In this document: piece after piece, positions 51,818 to 61,929 of the stretch
How positions within the stretch are numbered: the first letter of the stretch is position 1
Layout: every line of letters begins with the position of its first letter
Source of the DNA: Roseicella sp. DB1501
GTDB taxonomy: Bacteria; Pseudomonadota; Alphaproteobacteria; Acetobacterales; Acetobacteraceae
Direction: 5' to 3'
Length of the DNA stretch: 64,000 nt
Assembly (NCBI RefSeq): GCF_013112485.1
Contig: NZ_JABFHG010000007.1
Location: 186,001-250,000, forward strand
The notes under the pieces: model-generated
Database searches by the model: none
Told to the model about the DNA's origin: nothing
Seen by the model: the letters and a program-made list of their open reading frames with translations, nothing else
Translations under genes and position numbers: made by a program

Positions 51818-53088
51818 CACGCCTTCTCCATGGGCTTGCTCATGGCCCCGACCGGCAGCGGCCCGCCGCCGCGGAGAACGGGCCGCGCGATGCTCTCCGG
51901 CAGCGGCAGCGGCCGCTCCAGCCGGCCGAGCAGCGGCAGGATCACGAGGAAGTAGAGGAAGTAATAGGCCGCCGCCACGCGGGCGATGGTGACGAAGGGC
52001 TCCTCGGGCGGCTTGCCGCCGCAATAGAGCAGCACGAAGAAGGCGATCAGCCACAGGAAGAGGAAGATCTTCGCCACTGGCCGGAAGCGCATGGAGCGCA
52101 CCGGCGAGGTGTCAAGCCAGGGCAGGACGAAGAGGATGGCGATCGAGCCGAACATCAGGGCGACGCCGCCGAGCTTGTCCGGCACCGCGCGCAGGATGGC
52201 GTAGAAGGGCAGGAAGTACCATTCCGGAACGATATGAGCCGGCGTGACCAGCGGGTTGGCCGGGATGTAGTTGTCCGGATGCCCGAGCATGTTCGGGAAG
52301 AAGAAGACCAGGATGGCGAAGACCACGAAATAGGCGATCAGCCCGACGCTGTCCTTGGCCGTGTAGTAGGGGTGGAAGGGCACCGTGTCCTGCGGTCCCT
52401 TCGGGTCGATCCCGAGCGGGTTGTTGGAGCCCGTGATGTGCAGCGCCGCGACGTGCAGGAAGACGACGCCGAAGATCACGAAGGGCAGCAGGTAGTGCAG
52501 GCTGTAGAAGCGGTTCAGCGTCGGGTTGTCGACCGAGAAACCGCCCCAGAGCCAGGTCACGATGTCCGGCCCGATCAGGGGCAGTGCGCTGAAGAGGTTG
52601 GTGATGACCGTCGCGCCCCAGAAGGACATCTGGCCCCAGGGCAGCACGTAGCCCATGAAGGCGGTGGCCATCATCAGCAGGAAAATGACGACGCCGAGCA
52701 TCCAGAGCAGCTCGCGCGGCGCCTTGTAGGAGCCGTAGTAGAGGCCGCGCCAGATATGGATGTAGACGACGATGAAGAACATCGAGGCGCCGTTGGCGTG
52801 CACGTAGCGCAGCAGCCAGCCGAAATTCACGTCGCGCATGATGCGCTCGACGCTGTCGAAGGCCATGCTGGTGTGCGGCGTGTAGTTCATCGCCAGGAAG
52901 ACGCCGGTCGCGATCATGATCAACAGGTTGACCATGGCGAGGGCGCCGAAATTCCAGAAATAATTGAAGTTCCGGGGCGTCGGGAACGTCCCGTACTCCT
53001 TCTGCATCATCGTGATGACGGGCAGGCGCGCGTCGATCCAGCGGAGGACCGGATTGGCGACGTCGCTCTCGTGCAGTCCGCTTGCCAT
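51817..53088 (-). CDS. petB: Cytochrome b of the bc1 complex
   Basis: A 423-residue inner-membrane protein with eight membrane helices and two b-type haems; it oxidises ubiquinol at the Qo site. Landmarks are [59 protein letters not shown] and the PEWY motif in [19 protein letters not shown]. It is a bacterial full-length form, not the split plastid type. The gene lies between petA (ten bases away) and petC (one-base overlap). Confidence 0.97.
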   Translation of the reverse strand: MASGLHESDVANPVLRWIDARLPVITMMQKEYGTFPTPRNFNYFWNFGALAMVNLLIMIATGVFLAMNYTPHTSMAFDSVERIMRDVNFGWLLRYVHANGASMFFIVVYIHIWRGLYYGSYKAPRELLWMLGVVIFLLMMATAFMGYVLPWGQMSFWGATVITNLFSALPLIGPDIVTWLWGGFSVDNPTLNRFYSLHYLLPFVIFGVVFLHVAALHITGSNNPLGIDPKGPQDTVPFHPYYTAKDSVGLIAYFVVFAILVFFFPNMLGHPDNYIPANPLVTPAHIVPEWYFLPFYAILRAVPDKLGGVALMFGSIAILFVLPWLDTSPVRSMRFRPVAKIFLFLWLIAFFVLLYCGGKPPEEPFVTIARVAAAYYFLYFLVILPLLGRLERPLPLPESIARPVLRGGGPLPVGAMSKPMEKA

Positions 53089-53098
53089 TGCCTGCTCC

Positions 53099-53647
53099 TC
53101 AGCCGATCCGGATCTTGGTGTCGGTTTCGAAGGCGTAGTCCGGGATCGCCAGGTTGGTCGGCGCCGGCCCCTGCCGGATCCGCCCCGAGCTGTCGTAGGC
53201 GCTGCCGTGGCAGGGGCAGAACCAGCCGTCGAAGGGCCCCTTGGGATCGGTCGGCTTCTGGCCGAGCGGGACGCAGCCGAGATGCGTGCAGATGCCGATC
53301 ATCACCAGCCATTCGGGCTTCTTCACCCGGCTCTGGTCGGTCTGCGGGTCGCGCAGCTGGTCGAGCGGGACCGCGCGGGCCTCGTCGATCTCCTTCTGCG
53401 TTCGGTGACGGATGAAGATCGGCTTGCCGCGCCAGACGGCGGTGATCGCCGAACCAACCGCGATCGGCGCGATATCGACCTCGGTGGTGGAGAGGGCGAG
53501 GACGTCGCGGGCGGGATTCATCGAGCTGATGAAGGGCCAGACCAGCGCGCCGACACCCACGGCGGCGAAGGATGCCGTCACCAATTGCAGGAAGTCGCGC
53601 CGGGTCCCGCCATCCTCCGGCGCTCCCGGCGCCATACTATCGGCCAT
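53099..53647 (-). CDS. petA: Rieske iron-sulphur protein of the bc1 complex
   Basis: A 182-residue membrane-anchored 2Fe-2S protein. The Tat-type N terminus [19 protein letters not shown] doubles as membrane anchor. The cluster ligands are in CTHLGC and CPCHGS, and both disulphide cysteines are included in these boxes. ATG 53647 gives the standard N terminus; the frame before it (to 53710) is Arg/Gly-rich and spurious. First gene of petABC, divergent from hemF with 206 bp between the starts. Confidence 0.97.
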   Translation of the reverse strand: MADSMAPGAPEDGGTRRDFLQLVTASFAAVGVGALVWPFISSMNPARDVLALSTTEVDIAPIAVGSAITAVWRGKPIFIRHRTQKEIDEARAVPLDQLRDPQTDQSRVKKPEWLVMIGICTHLGCVPLGQKPTDPKGPFDGWFCPCHGSAYDSSGRIRQGPAPTNLAIPDYAFETDTKIRIG

Positions 53648-53853
53648 GCCTCTTCGTCCCTGACCTCGGCCGCGCCCGCGTCCCGAGGCGGGACCGGCGG
53701 GAACCGACATGCGTTTGGCGTTGCGGGCGCCGCCGGCCCGGGCATGGCCGGGCCTGCGCTACCCTTACGCGACGCGCCGCATATAAAGGGAGGGCGCATG
53801 GGGTGGCAATCCACTGGAACCGCAATAGAACCTCGATGGTGCAGGAGGATGCC

Positions 53854-54819
53854 GTGACCAACGCCTCGGAATCGGCCTTCGGGGCCGCCCTAGGGGCCCC
53901 CGCTGGCGCCGCCGCGGAAGGCACGCCCGGACCGGCCGGCGCGGGGCCGGCCTCGCACCCCCTCGCCGCCCGGGCCCGCGCCTGGTTCGAGCGGCTGCGG
54001 GACGAGATCGTCGCCGCCTTCGAGTCGATCGAGGATGCGCTGGCGGAGGGGCCGCATGCCCGCCTGCCCCCCGGCCGGTTCGAGCGACGCCCCTGGCAGC
54101 GGCCGGAGGGCGGCGGCGGCGTCATGGGCCTGATGCGCGGCCGGGTGTTCGAGAAGGTCGGAGTCAGTGTCTCGACCGTCCATGGCGAGTTCTCTCCCCA
54201 GTTCCGCCAGCAGATCCCGGGGGCGGAGGCGGATCCGCGCTTCTTCGCCACCGGCATCTCGCTGGTGGCGCATATGCGCAGCCCAAGGGTGCCGGCGGCG
54301 CATTTCAACACCCGCTTCCTGGTGACCACCCGGCCCTGGTTCGGCGGCGGCGGCGACATCACGCCGATGGCGCTGGAGGCGCCCGAGTCGGTGGCCGATG
54401 CGGCCCGCTTCCACGGCGCCTTCCGGGAGGCCTGCGATCGGCACGACCCGGCCTACTACCCGCGCTTCAAGGCTTGGTGCGACGAGTATTTCTTCCTGCC
54501 GCATCGCGGGGAAACCCGCGGCCTCGGCGGGATCTTCTTCGACTGGCTGGGCGACCGCACGCCCGGCCACGGGCTGGAGGCCGATTTCGCCTTCGTTCAG
54601 GATGTCGGCCGCGCCTTCCGCGACGTCTATCCGGCCATCATCCAGGACCGGATGCATGAGCCCTGGACGGCGGCGGAGCGCGAGCACCAGCTCATCCGCC
54701 GCGGCCGCTACGTGGAGTTCAACCTGCTGCACGACCGCGGCACGCTGTTCGGCCTGCGCACCGGGGGCAATGTGGACGCCATCCTGATGTCCATGCCGCC
54801 CGAGGCGAAATGGCCCTGA
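53854..54819 (+). CDS. hemF: Oxygen-dependent coproporphyrinogen III oxidase
   Basis: A 321-residue haem-synthesis enzyme that decarboxylates coproporphyrinogen III with O2. HemF landmarks are [65 protein letters not shown] and [23 protein letters not shown] 53854 has AGGAGG at perfect spacing; the ATG 18 bp upstream lacks a site. The first ~30 residues are Ala/Pro-rich and probably flexible. It is divergent from petABC, linking haem supply with a haem-rich complex. Confidence 0.95.
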   Translation: MTNASESAFGAALGAPAGAAAEGTPGPAGAGPASHPLAARARAWFERLRDEIVAAFESIEDALAEGPHARLPPGRFERRPWQRPEGGGGVMGLMRGRVFEKVGVSVSTVHGEFSPQFRQQIPGAEADPRFFATGISLVAHMRSPRVPAAHFNTRFLVTTRPWFGGGGDITPMALEAPESVADAARFHGAFREACDRHDPAYYPRFKAWCDEYFFLPHRGETRGLGGIFFDWLGDRTPGHGLEADFAFVQDVGRAFRDVYPAIIQDRMHEPWTAAEREHQLIRRGRYVEFNLLHDRGTLFGLRTGGNVDAILMSMPPEAKWP

Positions 54820-54859
54820 CGGCGGCCCTGGCCCGGCAACGATACGGAGGAGACGAGGC

Positions 54860-55834
54860 ATGAAGGCCGTTTGGTACGACCGCAACGGCGGGTCCGAGGT
54901 GCTGCAGTATGGCGAGCTGCCCACCCCCTCCCCCGGCCCGGGCGAGGTGCTGGTGCGCCTTGCCACCTCCGGCGTGAACCCTTCGGACTGGAAGACCCGC
55001 CGCGGCTCCCGCCCCATGGCCTTCCCGCGCGTGGTGCCGCACAGCGACGGCGCCGGGACCATCGAGGCGGTCGGCGAGGGGGTCGACCGCGCCCGCATCG
55101 GCGAGCGGGTCTGGATCTGGAACGGCCAGTGGAAGCGCGCCTTCGGCACCGCGGCGGAATACATCGCCCTCCCCGCCATCCAGGCGGTGCCGCTGCCCGA
55201 GCATGTCCCCTTCGATGCTGGCGCCTGCCTCGGCATCCCGGCGCTGACCGCCCTGCAGGCGGTGCTGACCGATGGCGGCGTGACCGGCCAGGCGGTGCTG
55301 GTCACCGGCGGCGCCGGCTCGGTCGGCCATTACGCCATCCAGTTCGCCCGGCTGCTGGGCGCGGCCCAGGTGATCGCCACTGTCAGCTCGGAGGAGAAGG
55401 CGGCGCATGCCCTCTCGGCCGGGGCCGATGCGACCGTCAATTACCGCAGCGAGGACGTGCCCGAGCGGGTCCGCGCCCTCACCCGCGGCGCCGGGGTGCA
55501 GCGGGTGGTCGATGTCGACCTGTCCTCGACGGCGGCGCTGCTGCCCGGCCTGCTCGCGCATGGCGGGATCTGCGCCGCCTATGGCTCGAACGGCCCGGAT
55601 GCGACGATGCTCTTCGGCCCGGCGATCATGCGCGGCATCGCGATTCGCTGGTTCATCGTCTACGAGCTCACCCCGGCGCAGCGCAGCCTGGCGGTGGAGA
55701 CGCTGCAGGCCTGGCTGCGCGCCGACCTGGTGAGGCATGCCATCGCCGCCCGCGCGCCGCTGGCGGATTGCGCCCGGGCGCATGACGCCGTCGAGGGCGG
55801 GCGGCATATCGGCAATGTCGTGCTGGACTGCTGA
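54860..55834 (+). CDS. NADPH:quinone reductase-type zinc-less alcohol dehydrogenase (MDR)
   Basis: A 324-residue medium-chain oxidoreductase. The GroES-like N domain (SGVNPSDWKTRRGSRPMAF) lacks the zinc cysteines of true alcohol dehydrogenases; the Rossmann domain has VLVTGGAGSVGHYAIQFARL, and HSDGAGTIEAVGEGV is typical. It should reduce a quinone or an enone with NADPH. GGAGGAG lies ahead of the ATG. It follows hemF by 40 bp and precedes the FKBP gene by 75 bp on the same strand, so co-transcription is possible. Confidence 0.93.
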   Translation: MKAVWYDRNGGSEVLQYGELPTPSPGPGEVLVRLATSGVNPSDWKTRRGSRPMAFPRVVPHSDGAGTIEAVGEGVDRARIGERVWIWNGQWKRAFGTAAEYIALPAIQAVPLPEHVPFDAGACLGIPALTALQAVLTDGGVTGQAVLVTGGAGSVGHYAIQFARLLGAAQVIATVSSEEKAAHALSAGADATVNYRSEDVPERVRALTRGAGVQRVVDVDLSSTAALLPGLLAHGGICAAYGSNGPDATMLFGPAIMRGIAIRWFIVYELTPAQRSLAVETLQAWLRADLVRHAIAARAPLADCARAHDAVEGGRHIGNVVLDC

Positions 55835-55909
55835 CGCCGGGGCCGGTTGGCGCACTGGCGCTGCCGGCCTCCGCATGCTTGACCGGGGCGAGACCAGGAG
55901 ACGAGACGC

Positions 55910-56242
55910 ATGAGCGATCAGAAGCAGGGTACGGGAGCGACGGCGGAAGCCGGCAAGCTGGTCACGGTCCATTATACCGGCTGGCTCTACGATGCCGGCG
56001 CGCCGGAGACCAAGGGACGAAAGTTCGACAGCTCGCGCGACCGCAACGAGCCCTTCCAGTTCCAGCTCGGCGCCGGCGAGGTCATCGCCGGCTGGGACCA
56101 GGGCGTGGCCGGGATGCAGGTCGGCGGCCAGCGCCGCCTCACCATCCCGCCCGAGCTCGGCTATGGCGCCCGTGGCGCCGGCGGCGTCATCCCGCCGAAT
56201 GCCACGCTGGTCTTCGATGTCGAGCTGCTCGGCGTCGACTAG
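55910..56242 (+). CDS. FKBP-type peptidyl-prolyl isomerase
   Basis: A 110-residue cytoplasmic isomerase consisting of one FKBP domain. The active-site aromatic and hydrophobic residues are in [65 protein letters not shown] and [16 protein letters not shown]. There is no signal peptide. CAGGAGACGAG precedes the ATG. The 101-bp repeat copy B begins inside its stop codon, so its 3' end and perhaps mRNA stability are shaped by that repeat. Confidence 0.96.
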   Translation: MSDQKQGTGATAEAGKLVTVHYTGWLYDAGAPETKGRKFDSSRDRNEPFQFQLGAGEVIAGWDQGVAGMQVGGQRRLTIPPELGYGARGAGGVIPPNATLVFDVELLGVD

Positions 56243-56342
56243 ACCATGATCCGCTCACAGAGGGTCATGGATCATGGTCCAGGCCGTTGCTTGATCGCGT
56301 GATTCTCGCTTTTCGGTGAGTCCACCTCAAGCGATCACGCTC
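56242..56342 (-). repeat. 101-bp double-hairpin intergenic repeat, copy B
   Basis: The reverse complement matches 36149-36249 without gaps; about ten substitutions by eye. It starts at the last base of the FKBP stop codon and could serve as the terminator of that transcript. The GACCATGATCCG-type hairpin and the GATCACGC-type hairpin are both kept, with compensating changes in part. Confidence 0.9.
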
Positions 56343-56402
56343 TAGACAGCCGGCGCCACCGCGCGCGGGGCGGTCTTCAAGCGTCCATCAAAACCGTCGC
56401 TG

Positions 56403-56445
56403 CCCGTTGTCCTGCCGCGGCTTTGCCGCAGCAGGCTGTGACGGG
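56403..56445. repeat. Nested inverted repeat
   Basis: An inner 10-bp stem with one mismatch (CCTGCCGCGG and CCGCAGCAGG, loop CTTTG, 56411-56435) sits inside an outer CCCGT/ACGGG pair (56403-56407, 56441-56445). It lies between the FKBP gene and the convergent MFS gene. It might be an RNA structure or part of a larger palindromic element together with the hairpin at 56472. Confidence 0.45.
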
Positions 56446-56471
56446 TCTTGGGGCAGGAGGGGACTCCATGG

Positions 56472-56509
56472 AACCCCTGCAAAGCCGCGAAGCGATTTTG
56501 CGGGGGGTT
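56472..56509 (-). terminator. Hairpin terminator of the MHS-family MFS gene
   Basis: AACCCCTGCAAA (56472-56483) pairs with TTTGCGGGGGGTT (56497-56509) with one mismatch or bulge, immediately after the stop codon at 56511-56513 of the minus-strand transporter gene. Confidence 0.6.
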
Positions 56510-56510
56510 C

Positions 56511-57821
56511 TTAAGCAGGCCGCCCGGCGGTCGTGAAGCGCTCCACCGCCTCGCCGCGCCGGTAGACCAGCAGCGTCGCCAGCACCCCGCAGGCGCCGCC
56601 GAAGGTCAGCCACAGGCCGGGCGCGGCGCGGTTGCCCGTCGCCTCGATCAGCCAGGTCGAGACCAGCGGCGTGAAGCCGCCGAAGAGGGCGGTGGCGAGG
56701 GAATAGGCGAGCGAGAAACCGGCAGTGCGCACCGAGGCCGGCACCACCTCGGTCAGCGCCACCACCATGGCGCCGTTGTAGCTGCCATAGAGGAAGGATA
56801 GCCAGAGCAGCGCCAGCAGCATGTTGGCGAAGCTCGCATGCGCGACCAGCCAGGCCAGCACCGGATAGGCCGTCAGCATGGTCAGCGCCGAGAAGCCGAG
56901 CAGCAGCGACCGTCGCCCGATGCGGTCGGACAACGCCCCCATCACCGGCAGCCAGATGAGGTTCGAGAGGCCGACGCAGAAGGTCGCCAGCAGGCTGTCG
57001 GCCTGGCTCAGATGCAGCACCGTCCGGCCGAAGGTCGGCGTATAGACCGTGATGGTGTAGAAGGCGACGGTCGTCATCGCCACCAGCAGCATGCCGAGCA
57101 GGACGATGCGCCAGCCGCGCGCCAGGGTGCCGAGCACCTCGCGCAGCCCGGGCCGGTGCGCCTGCCGCTGGAAGGCCGGCGTCTCCTCCAGCGAGCGGCG
57201 GAGATAGAACAGCACCGGGATGATCAGGCAGCCGATGAAGAAGGGCACACGCCAGCCCCAGGCGGCGATGGCGGGGGCATCGAGCACGCGGCTCAGCGCG
57301 AAGCCAAGCGCCGCGGCCAGCATGATCGCCACCTGCTGGCTGCCCGACTGCCAGGCGACGAGAAAGCCCTTGCGCCCCGGCCGCGCCATCTCCGCCAGGT
57401 AGACCGAGACGCCGCCGAGTTCGACCCCGGCCGAGAAGCCCTGCAGCAGCCGTCCGGCCAGCACCAGCAGCGGCGCCAGCAGGCCGATCGTCGCATGGCC
57501 CGGCGTGCAGGCGATCAGCACCGTGCCCACCGCCATCAGCAGCAGGGTGAGGATCAGGCCCTGGCGCCTGCCGATCCGGTCGATATAGGCGCCGAGCAGC
57601 ACGGCCCCGAGCGGCCGCATCAGGAAGCCGGCGCCGAAGGTGGCGAAGGTCAGCATGAGCGAGGCGAACTGGCTGCCAGCCGGGAAGAAGGCGTGCGCGA
57701 TGTCGGTCGCGTAGAAGCCGAACAGGAAGAAGTCGAACATCTCGAGGAAATTGCCGCTGGTGACGCGCAGCACCATGGCGAGCGTCGAGCTACCGCGCTC
57801 TGCCTCCGCCGCTTCCGCCAT
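56511..57821 (-). CDS. MFS transporter, metabolite:H+ symporter (MHS) family
   Basis: A 436-residue, twelve-helix inner-membrane transporter of the ProP/KgtP/ShiA type. Family marks are [40 protein letters not shown], the loop 4-5 [20 protein letters not shown] and the repeat [12 protein letters not shown] between helices 8 and 9. It probably imports a carboxylate or an osmolyte with protons; the ligand is unknown. GAGGAGG precedes ATG 57821; a very long upstream open frame is spurious. Divergent from the DHA2-type MFS gene (252 bp between starts). Confidence 0.92.
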   Translation of the reverse strand: MAEAAEAERGSSTLAMVLRVTSGNFLEMFDFFLFGFYATDIAHAFFPAGSQFASLMLTFATFGAGFLMRPLGAVLLGAYIDRIGRRQGLILTLLLMAVGTVLIACTPGHATIGLLAPLLVLAGRLLQGFSAGVELGGVSVYLAEMARPGRKGFLVAWQSGSQQVAIMLAAALGFALSRVLDAPAIAAWGWRVPFFIGCLIIPVLFYLRRSLEETPAFQRQAHRPGLREVLGTLARGWRIVLLGMLLVAMTTVAFYTITVYTPTFGRTVLHLSQADSLLATFCVGLSNLIWLPVMGALSDRIGRRSLLLGFSALTMLTAYPVLAWLVAHASFANMLLALLWLSFLYGSYNGAMVVALTEVVPASVRTAGFSLAYSLATALFGGFTPLVSTWLIEATGNRAAPGLWLTFGGACGVLATLLVYRRGEAVERFTTAGRPA

Positions 57822-58073
57822 GGCACGCCTCCTCTCCCGCCCGGTCTGCGCCGCCATGGCCGCGACCGAATGGGAGAGCATGCGGCCGGGCCGCCGCAAC
57901 CCGCATGGCGAGGGGATTGCCCTGCCGCAATGCAGTGCGCGTTTTGCGGCGCGGCGCCGCGCGGGCTGGCCGGATGCGGATTCCGCCGCCATCGTCGCGG
58001 CGCGGTCGGGCGGCCGTCCGGGACTGTCCGCCCATATTGTCGCCTTGGATGGCCGAAGACTGGAATTACCCCC

Positions 58074-59642
58074 ATGCCCGCCAATGACCTCCCGCCTAGC
58101 CTCGTCCTGAAGGAGAGCCCGGCCGGTCCCGCCACGCCTGCATCCGCGGCCACGACGCCCCCGGCGCGCGAAGCCCCCCCGCCGGAGCGGCAGCGCTCGC
58201 CCTTCTTCACCCTCTTCCCCTCGATCGTCCTGCCGATGTTCCTGGCGATCGTCGACCAGACGATCATCTCCACCGCCCTGCCGGCGATCGGCAGCGCGCT
58301 CGGCCAGGTGGAGCGGCTGTCCTGGATCGTCGTCGCCTATCTGGTGGCCAATACCATCGCCGCCCCGGTCTATGGCCGGCTCGGCGACGCCTTCGGCCGG
58401 CCGCGCCTGATGTTCGTGGCGCTCGGCATCTTCCTCCTGGCCTCCGCGCTCTGCGCCATGGCGACCAGCGTCGAGATGCTGGCGGCCTCCCGGATGCTGC
58501 AGGGGCTGGGCGGCGGCGGGTTGATGACCCTCTCCCAGGCGCTGGTCGGCGAGGCGGTGCCGCCGCGGGATCGCGGCCGCTACCAGGGCTATCTGGCCGG
58601 GGTGATGGTTTGCTCCAGCACCTTCGGGCCGGTGGCGGGCGGCTTCCTGACGCAGCATTTCGGCTGGCGCTCGGTCTTCCTGGTGAACCTGCCGATCGGC
58701 CTGCTGGCGGCGCTGCTGCTGCTGCGCCTGCCGCGGCGCGGCGGCAGCGGCGGCCGGGCGCGCTTCGACCGTCTCGGCCTCGCCCTCTTCGTGCTCTTCA
58801 TCGCGCCGATGCTGCTCGCCCTCGAGGAGGTGCAGCGCTTCGACCTGCGCTCCCTCCTCGTCGCGCTCGGCCTCGCCACCCTCTCCCTCACCGCCCTGGT
58901 CCTGCTGCTGCGGCAGGAGAAGCGGGCGAGCGCCCCGCTGCTGCCGATCGCGCTGCTGCGCCAGGGGCCGATCTGGCGCGCCGATGCCATGGCGGCCTGC
59001 CACGGCGCGGCGCTGGTCTCGCTCTTCACCTTCCTGCCGATGTACCTGCATGTCGTGCGCGGCACCTCGGCGGCCGAGACCGGGCTGCTGCTGCTGCCGC
59101 TCACCATCGCCATCGGCTTCGGCTCCCTGGTCACCGGCCAGCTCGTCAGCCGCAGCGGCAGGACAGCAATCTTCCCCTCCCTCGGCCTCTGCCTCGCCAC
59201 CGCGACGCTGGTCGGCCTCGGCCTCTGGGCGCCGCATCTCAGCACCCGCGCGGTCGCCTTCGGCTTCGGGCTGAACGCGCTCGGCATGGGCACCGTCATG
59301 GGCGTCGTGCAGGTGATGGTGCAGAACGCCGCCGGGCCGCGCATGCTCGGCGCCGCGGCCGGGTCGGTGCAGTTCTCCCGCTCGGTCGGGGCGGCGCTCG
59401 GCACGGCGCTGGTCGGCACGGTGCTCTTCGCCACGCTGGCCCTGCAGGGCAGCGGCTCGGCGGAGTTCTTCGTCGACTTCATCCGGCACGGGTCGGAGGC
59501 TCTCGCGGCCATCCCGGCGGCGACGCGGGCGCAGCTGCAGGCGGATATCGCCCGCGCCTTCAGCAACGCCTTCCTCACCGTCGCCGGCTTCACCGCCTGC
59601 GGCGCCGTGCTGGCATGGTCGATGCCGGTGCGGCGGATCTGA
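58074..59642 (+). CDS. MFS multidrug efflux transporter, DHA2 (EmrB/QacA) family
   Basis: A 522-residue transporter with fourteen predicted helices, typical of drug:proton antiporter family 2. The motif-A region is [14 protein letters not shown]; the family's early helix [19 protein letters not shown] and motif [21 protein letters not shown] are clear. A ~40-residue Pro/Ala-rich cytoplasmic N tail precedes helix 1. It likely exports hydrophobic drugs; the range is unknown. There is no adaptor (EmrA) gene next to it. The hairpin at 59644-59661 follows its stop directly. Confidence 0.93.
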   Translation: MPANDLPPSLVLKESPAGPATPASAATTPPAREAPPPERQRSPFFTLFPSIVLPMFLAIVDQTIISTALPAIGSALGQVERLSWIVVAYLVANTIAAPVYGRLGDAFGRPRLMFVALGIFLLASALCAMATSVEMLAASRMLQGLGGGGLMTLSQALVGEAVPPRDRGRYQGYLAGVMVCSSTFGPVAGGFLTQHFGWRSVFLVNLPIGLLAALLLLRLPRRGGSGGRARFDRLGLALFVLFIAPMLLALEEVQRFDLRSLLVALGLATLSLTALVLLLRQEKRASAPLLPIALLRQGPIWRADAMAACHGAALVSLFTFLPMYLHVVRGTSAAETGLLLLPLTIAIGFGSLVTGQLVSRSGRTAIFPSLGLCLATATLVGLGLWAPHLSTRAVAFGFGLNALGMGTVMGVVQVMVQNAAGPRMLGAAAGSVQFSRSVGAALGTALVGTVLFATLALQGSGSAEFFVDFIRHGSEALAAIPAATRAQLQADIARAFSNAFLTVAGFTACGAVLAWSMPVRRI

Positions 59643-59643
59643 G

Positions 59644-59661
59644 CGGCCCGGTCGCGGGCCG
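59644..59661 (+). terminator. Intrinsic terminator of the DHA2 transporter gene
   Basis: CGGCCCG-GTCG-CGGGCCG is a perfect 7-bp stem with a 4-nt loop, one base after the stop codon, followed by TTCT. It also lies at the 3' end of the convergent antiporter gene. Confidence 0.75.
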
Positions 59662-59663
59662 TT

Positions 59664-61217
59664 CTACTCGGCCCGCAGCGCCTTGACGCGGGGATCGGCC
59701 GAGAGCTCGAGAAGGTCGATCTCCTCCTCGATGACGTGGAAGGCGTCGTCGCCGATCGCGCCGGCCGAGCGCAGCGCCGCCAGGCGCCGGCGCTGCGCCA
59801 CAACGGCCTCGCGCTGCCGCTGCCAGAGCGCCTCGCCGCTGCCATCCGCGGGGCGCAGCCGCGCGGTGTATTCCTCGCGCAGCAGCGTCGTGGCCGCATC
59901 CGCCGGCGCCTGGGTCAGCACGGCGAGCGCCGCCTCGGCGGTCTCCCGCCGGGCCAGCTCCACCTCCCGCTCGACCGCCCCGTCATCCGGCAGGCAGAGC
60001 CGCTCCATCAGCCAGCGCAGCGTCATGCCCTGCGCCACCAGCGTCACCAGGGTGACGGCGAAGGCGGTCAGCAGGATCAGGTCGCGATAGGGGAAGGGTT
60101 CCGGCAGGGCCAGCGCGGCGGCGAGGGTGACGATGCCGCGCATGCCGCACCAGGAGATGATGACGCCACCCTGCCAGCTCGGCGCCTGCAGTGGGCGCGG
60201 CGGCCGCGGCATCGCCATGCCGAAATGCCGGATTTTCCAGCGGATCACGATGTTGTAGCCCATCACCCAGAAGACGCGGACGAGGATCACCGTGGCGCAG
60301 GCCGCCGCGGCGAAGCCGAGGTCGCGCCAAGTGCCGCCGTCCAGCCGGTGCAGGATGCCGCGGAGCTGCAGCCCGATCAGGATGAAGGCCAGCATGTTGA
60401 GCGCGAGGACGGCGACATCCCATACGGCGTAGGAGGCGATGCGGTGCCGTGCATCCGAGTGCAGCGGCGCCCAGCGCGCGATGGCGATGGCGTTCGCCAC
60501 CATGGCGATGATGGGCGAGACGCCGAGCCGCTCGGCGAGCACCCACAGCGCGAAGACGCCGAGGAATTGCAGCAGGATGGAGATCGCCGTCTCCTCGATG
60601 AAGACGGCCAGGCGGATATAAAGCCAGGCCCAGGCGGCCCCGAGCGCGGCGCCGCCGCCGCAGGTCAGCAGCAGGGTCGGGAGCAGCGCCGCGCCGCTGA
60701 AGGCGCCGGTCACCGCGGCCCCCACCGCGACGCGATAGATCAGCAGGGCGGAGGCATCGTTCAGCAGGCTCTCCCCCTCCAGGATCACCAGCACCCGGTG
60801 CGGCGGGCGGAGCTGGCGCAGCACCGCCGTCGCGGCCGAGGCGTCGGGCGGCGCGACGATGGCGCCGAGCGCGATCGCCGCCGCCCAGGGCATCCCCGGC
60901 TCGATCCAGCGCGCCATGGCGGCGACGGCAAAGGCGGTGCAGAGGACGCAGACCACCACCAGCCCTGCGACCGGCAGCCAGTTGTCCTTCAGGTCGCGCG
61001 GCGAGGCATCATAGGCGGCGTCGAGCAGCACGGGCGCGACGAACAGGGCGAGCGCCAGCTCGGGATCGAGCGTCACCTCCGGCAACCCCGGCACCACCGC
61101 GCCGAGGGTGCCGGCCAGCGCCATCAGCGCCGGATAGGGGATCTGCAGCCGCCGTGCCGCGAGGCTGAGCAGCGCCCCCGCCAGCAACAGGGCGATGACG
61201 ATCTCGAAGACCAGCAT
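59664..61217 (-). CDS. Na+/H+ antiporter, CPA1 family
   Basis: A 517-residue cation/proton antiporter with about twelve membrane helices over the first ~400 residues and a ~110-residue cytoplasmic C tail. The ion-binding Asp lies in the GAIVAPPDASAATAVL segment, and GESLLNDASALLIYRVAVG is the conserved ND-type helix. SWCGMRGIVTLAAALALP near helix 11 is a CPA1 hallmark. The tail is charged and likely coiled. It stands alone, converging on the DHA2 transporter; a role in pH and sodium homeostasis is inferred from family. Confidence 0.95.
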   Translation of the reverse strand: MLVFEIVIALLLAGALLSLAARRLQIPYPALMALAGTLGAVVPGLPEVTLDPELALALFVAPVLLDAAYDASPRDLKDNWLPVAGLVVVCVLCTAFAVAAMARWIEPGMPWAAAIALGAIVAPPDASAATAVLRQLRPPHRVLVILEGESLLNDASALLIYRVAVGAAVTGAFSGAALLPTLLLTCGGGAALGAAWAWLYIRLAVFIEETAISILLQFLGVFALWVLAERLGVSPIIAMVANAIAIARWAPLHSDARHRIASYAVWDVAVLALNMLAFILIGLQLRGILHRLDGGTWRDLGFAAAACATVILVRVFWVMGYNIVIRWKIRHFGMAMPRPPRPLQAPSWQGGVIISWCGMRGIVTLAAALALPEPFPYRDLILLTAFAVTLVTLVAQGMTLRWLMERLCLPDDGAVEREVELARRETAEAALAVLTQAPADAATTLLREEYTARLRPADGSGEALWQRQREAVVAQRRRLAALRSAGAIGDDAFHVIEEEIDLLELSADPRVKALRAE

Positions 61218-61443
61218 GCGGGCCTCCCGGGCACGGCCGCGATGAGGGCAGGACGAAGGGCATCGCCTGGGCGGATGTTGCAGGGTGGCCCCTGCCCGGA
61301 GCCGGCCGTCATCCTGGCGCGATCAGCCGCCATGCGCATCGGCCATCCGGGCGAGACGCCAGCGCCGGCGCCGCCTGGCCCGCCCACCGCGGCGAGTCGT
61401 CCCGCGGCGCCGCGGCCTGCCCCGGTCCTTTCCCTGGGATGAC

Positions 61444-61929
61444 CTATTGCAGGCTGCCCCAGCGCTCCACCGCCGGCTCCGCCGCCGCCCAGCGCCAGCC
61501 CGTCTCCTGGCGGCAGAGGCTGGTGACGTACCACTCGCGGGTCAGCTTCGCGCCCTCGCCCTCATCCACCGAGAAAAGGATTTCGCGGCAGGTGGCGAGC
61601 GGCGTCTCGATCACTCGCAGCACCCGGACCTCGCCCTGCTCGTTGCCGATCGGCAGGCTGTGGCGGACCTGCCAGGGCCGCGCCTCGCCGATCGGCGCCT
61701 CGCCGGCCGCGAGCGCGATCGCCTCCTGCTCCGAGGTGTGCCAGCGGCGGGTGAGGCGGCGCCAGCCCCAATTGGCCACGGCATTGGCGCCGACGCCGAC
61801 GGCCACGCCGAGCGCGGGATTGCCCGAGCCGGCCGCCGCGGCCGTGCCGGTCGCCGCGCCCACGATATCGCCGAAGGAGCTGCAGCCGCCGAGCAGCGAG
61901 GCGGCGAGCAGCACGGCCGGCAACCTCAT
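61444..61929 (-). CDS. Lipoprotein, second of a tandem paralogous pair
   Basis: A 161-residue lipoprotein: lipobox LLGGC with Cys at residue 16. A Gly/Ala-rich, glycine-zipper-like stretch (~25-50, NPALGVAVGVGANAVANWG) could insert in a membrane. The C-terminal domain has two cysteines (ATCREILFSVDEG, TSLCRQETGWRW) and ends WAAAEPAVERWGSLQ. Its ATG overlaps the stop of the upstream paralogue (ATGA). No family recognised; a glycine-zipper envelope lipoprotein is a fair description. Confidence 0.82.
   Translation of the reverse strand: MRLPAVLLAASLLGGCSSFGDIVGAATGTAAAAGSGNPALGVAVGVGANAVANWGWRRLTRRWHTSEQEAIALAAGEAPIGEARPWQVRHSLPIGNEQGEVRVLRVIETPLATCREILFSVDEGEGAKLTREWYVTSLCRQETGWRWAAAEPAVERWGSLQ

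Noticed and set aside
57822-59489. Upstream extension of the MHS transporter frame
   Set aside because: The extension runs antisense to the DHA2 transporter and is Glu/Arg/Gln low complexity; ATG 57821 has a proper ribosome-binding site.
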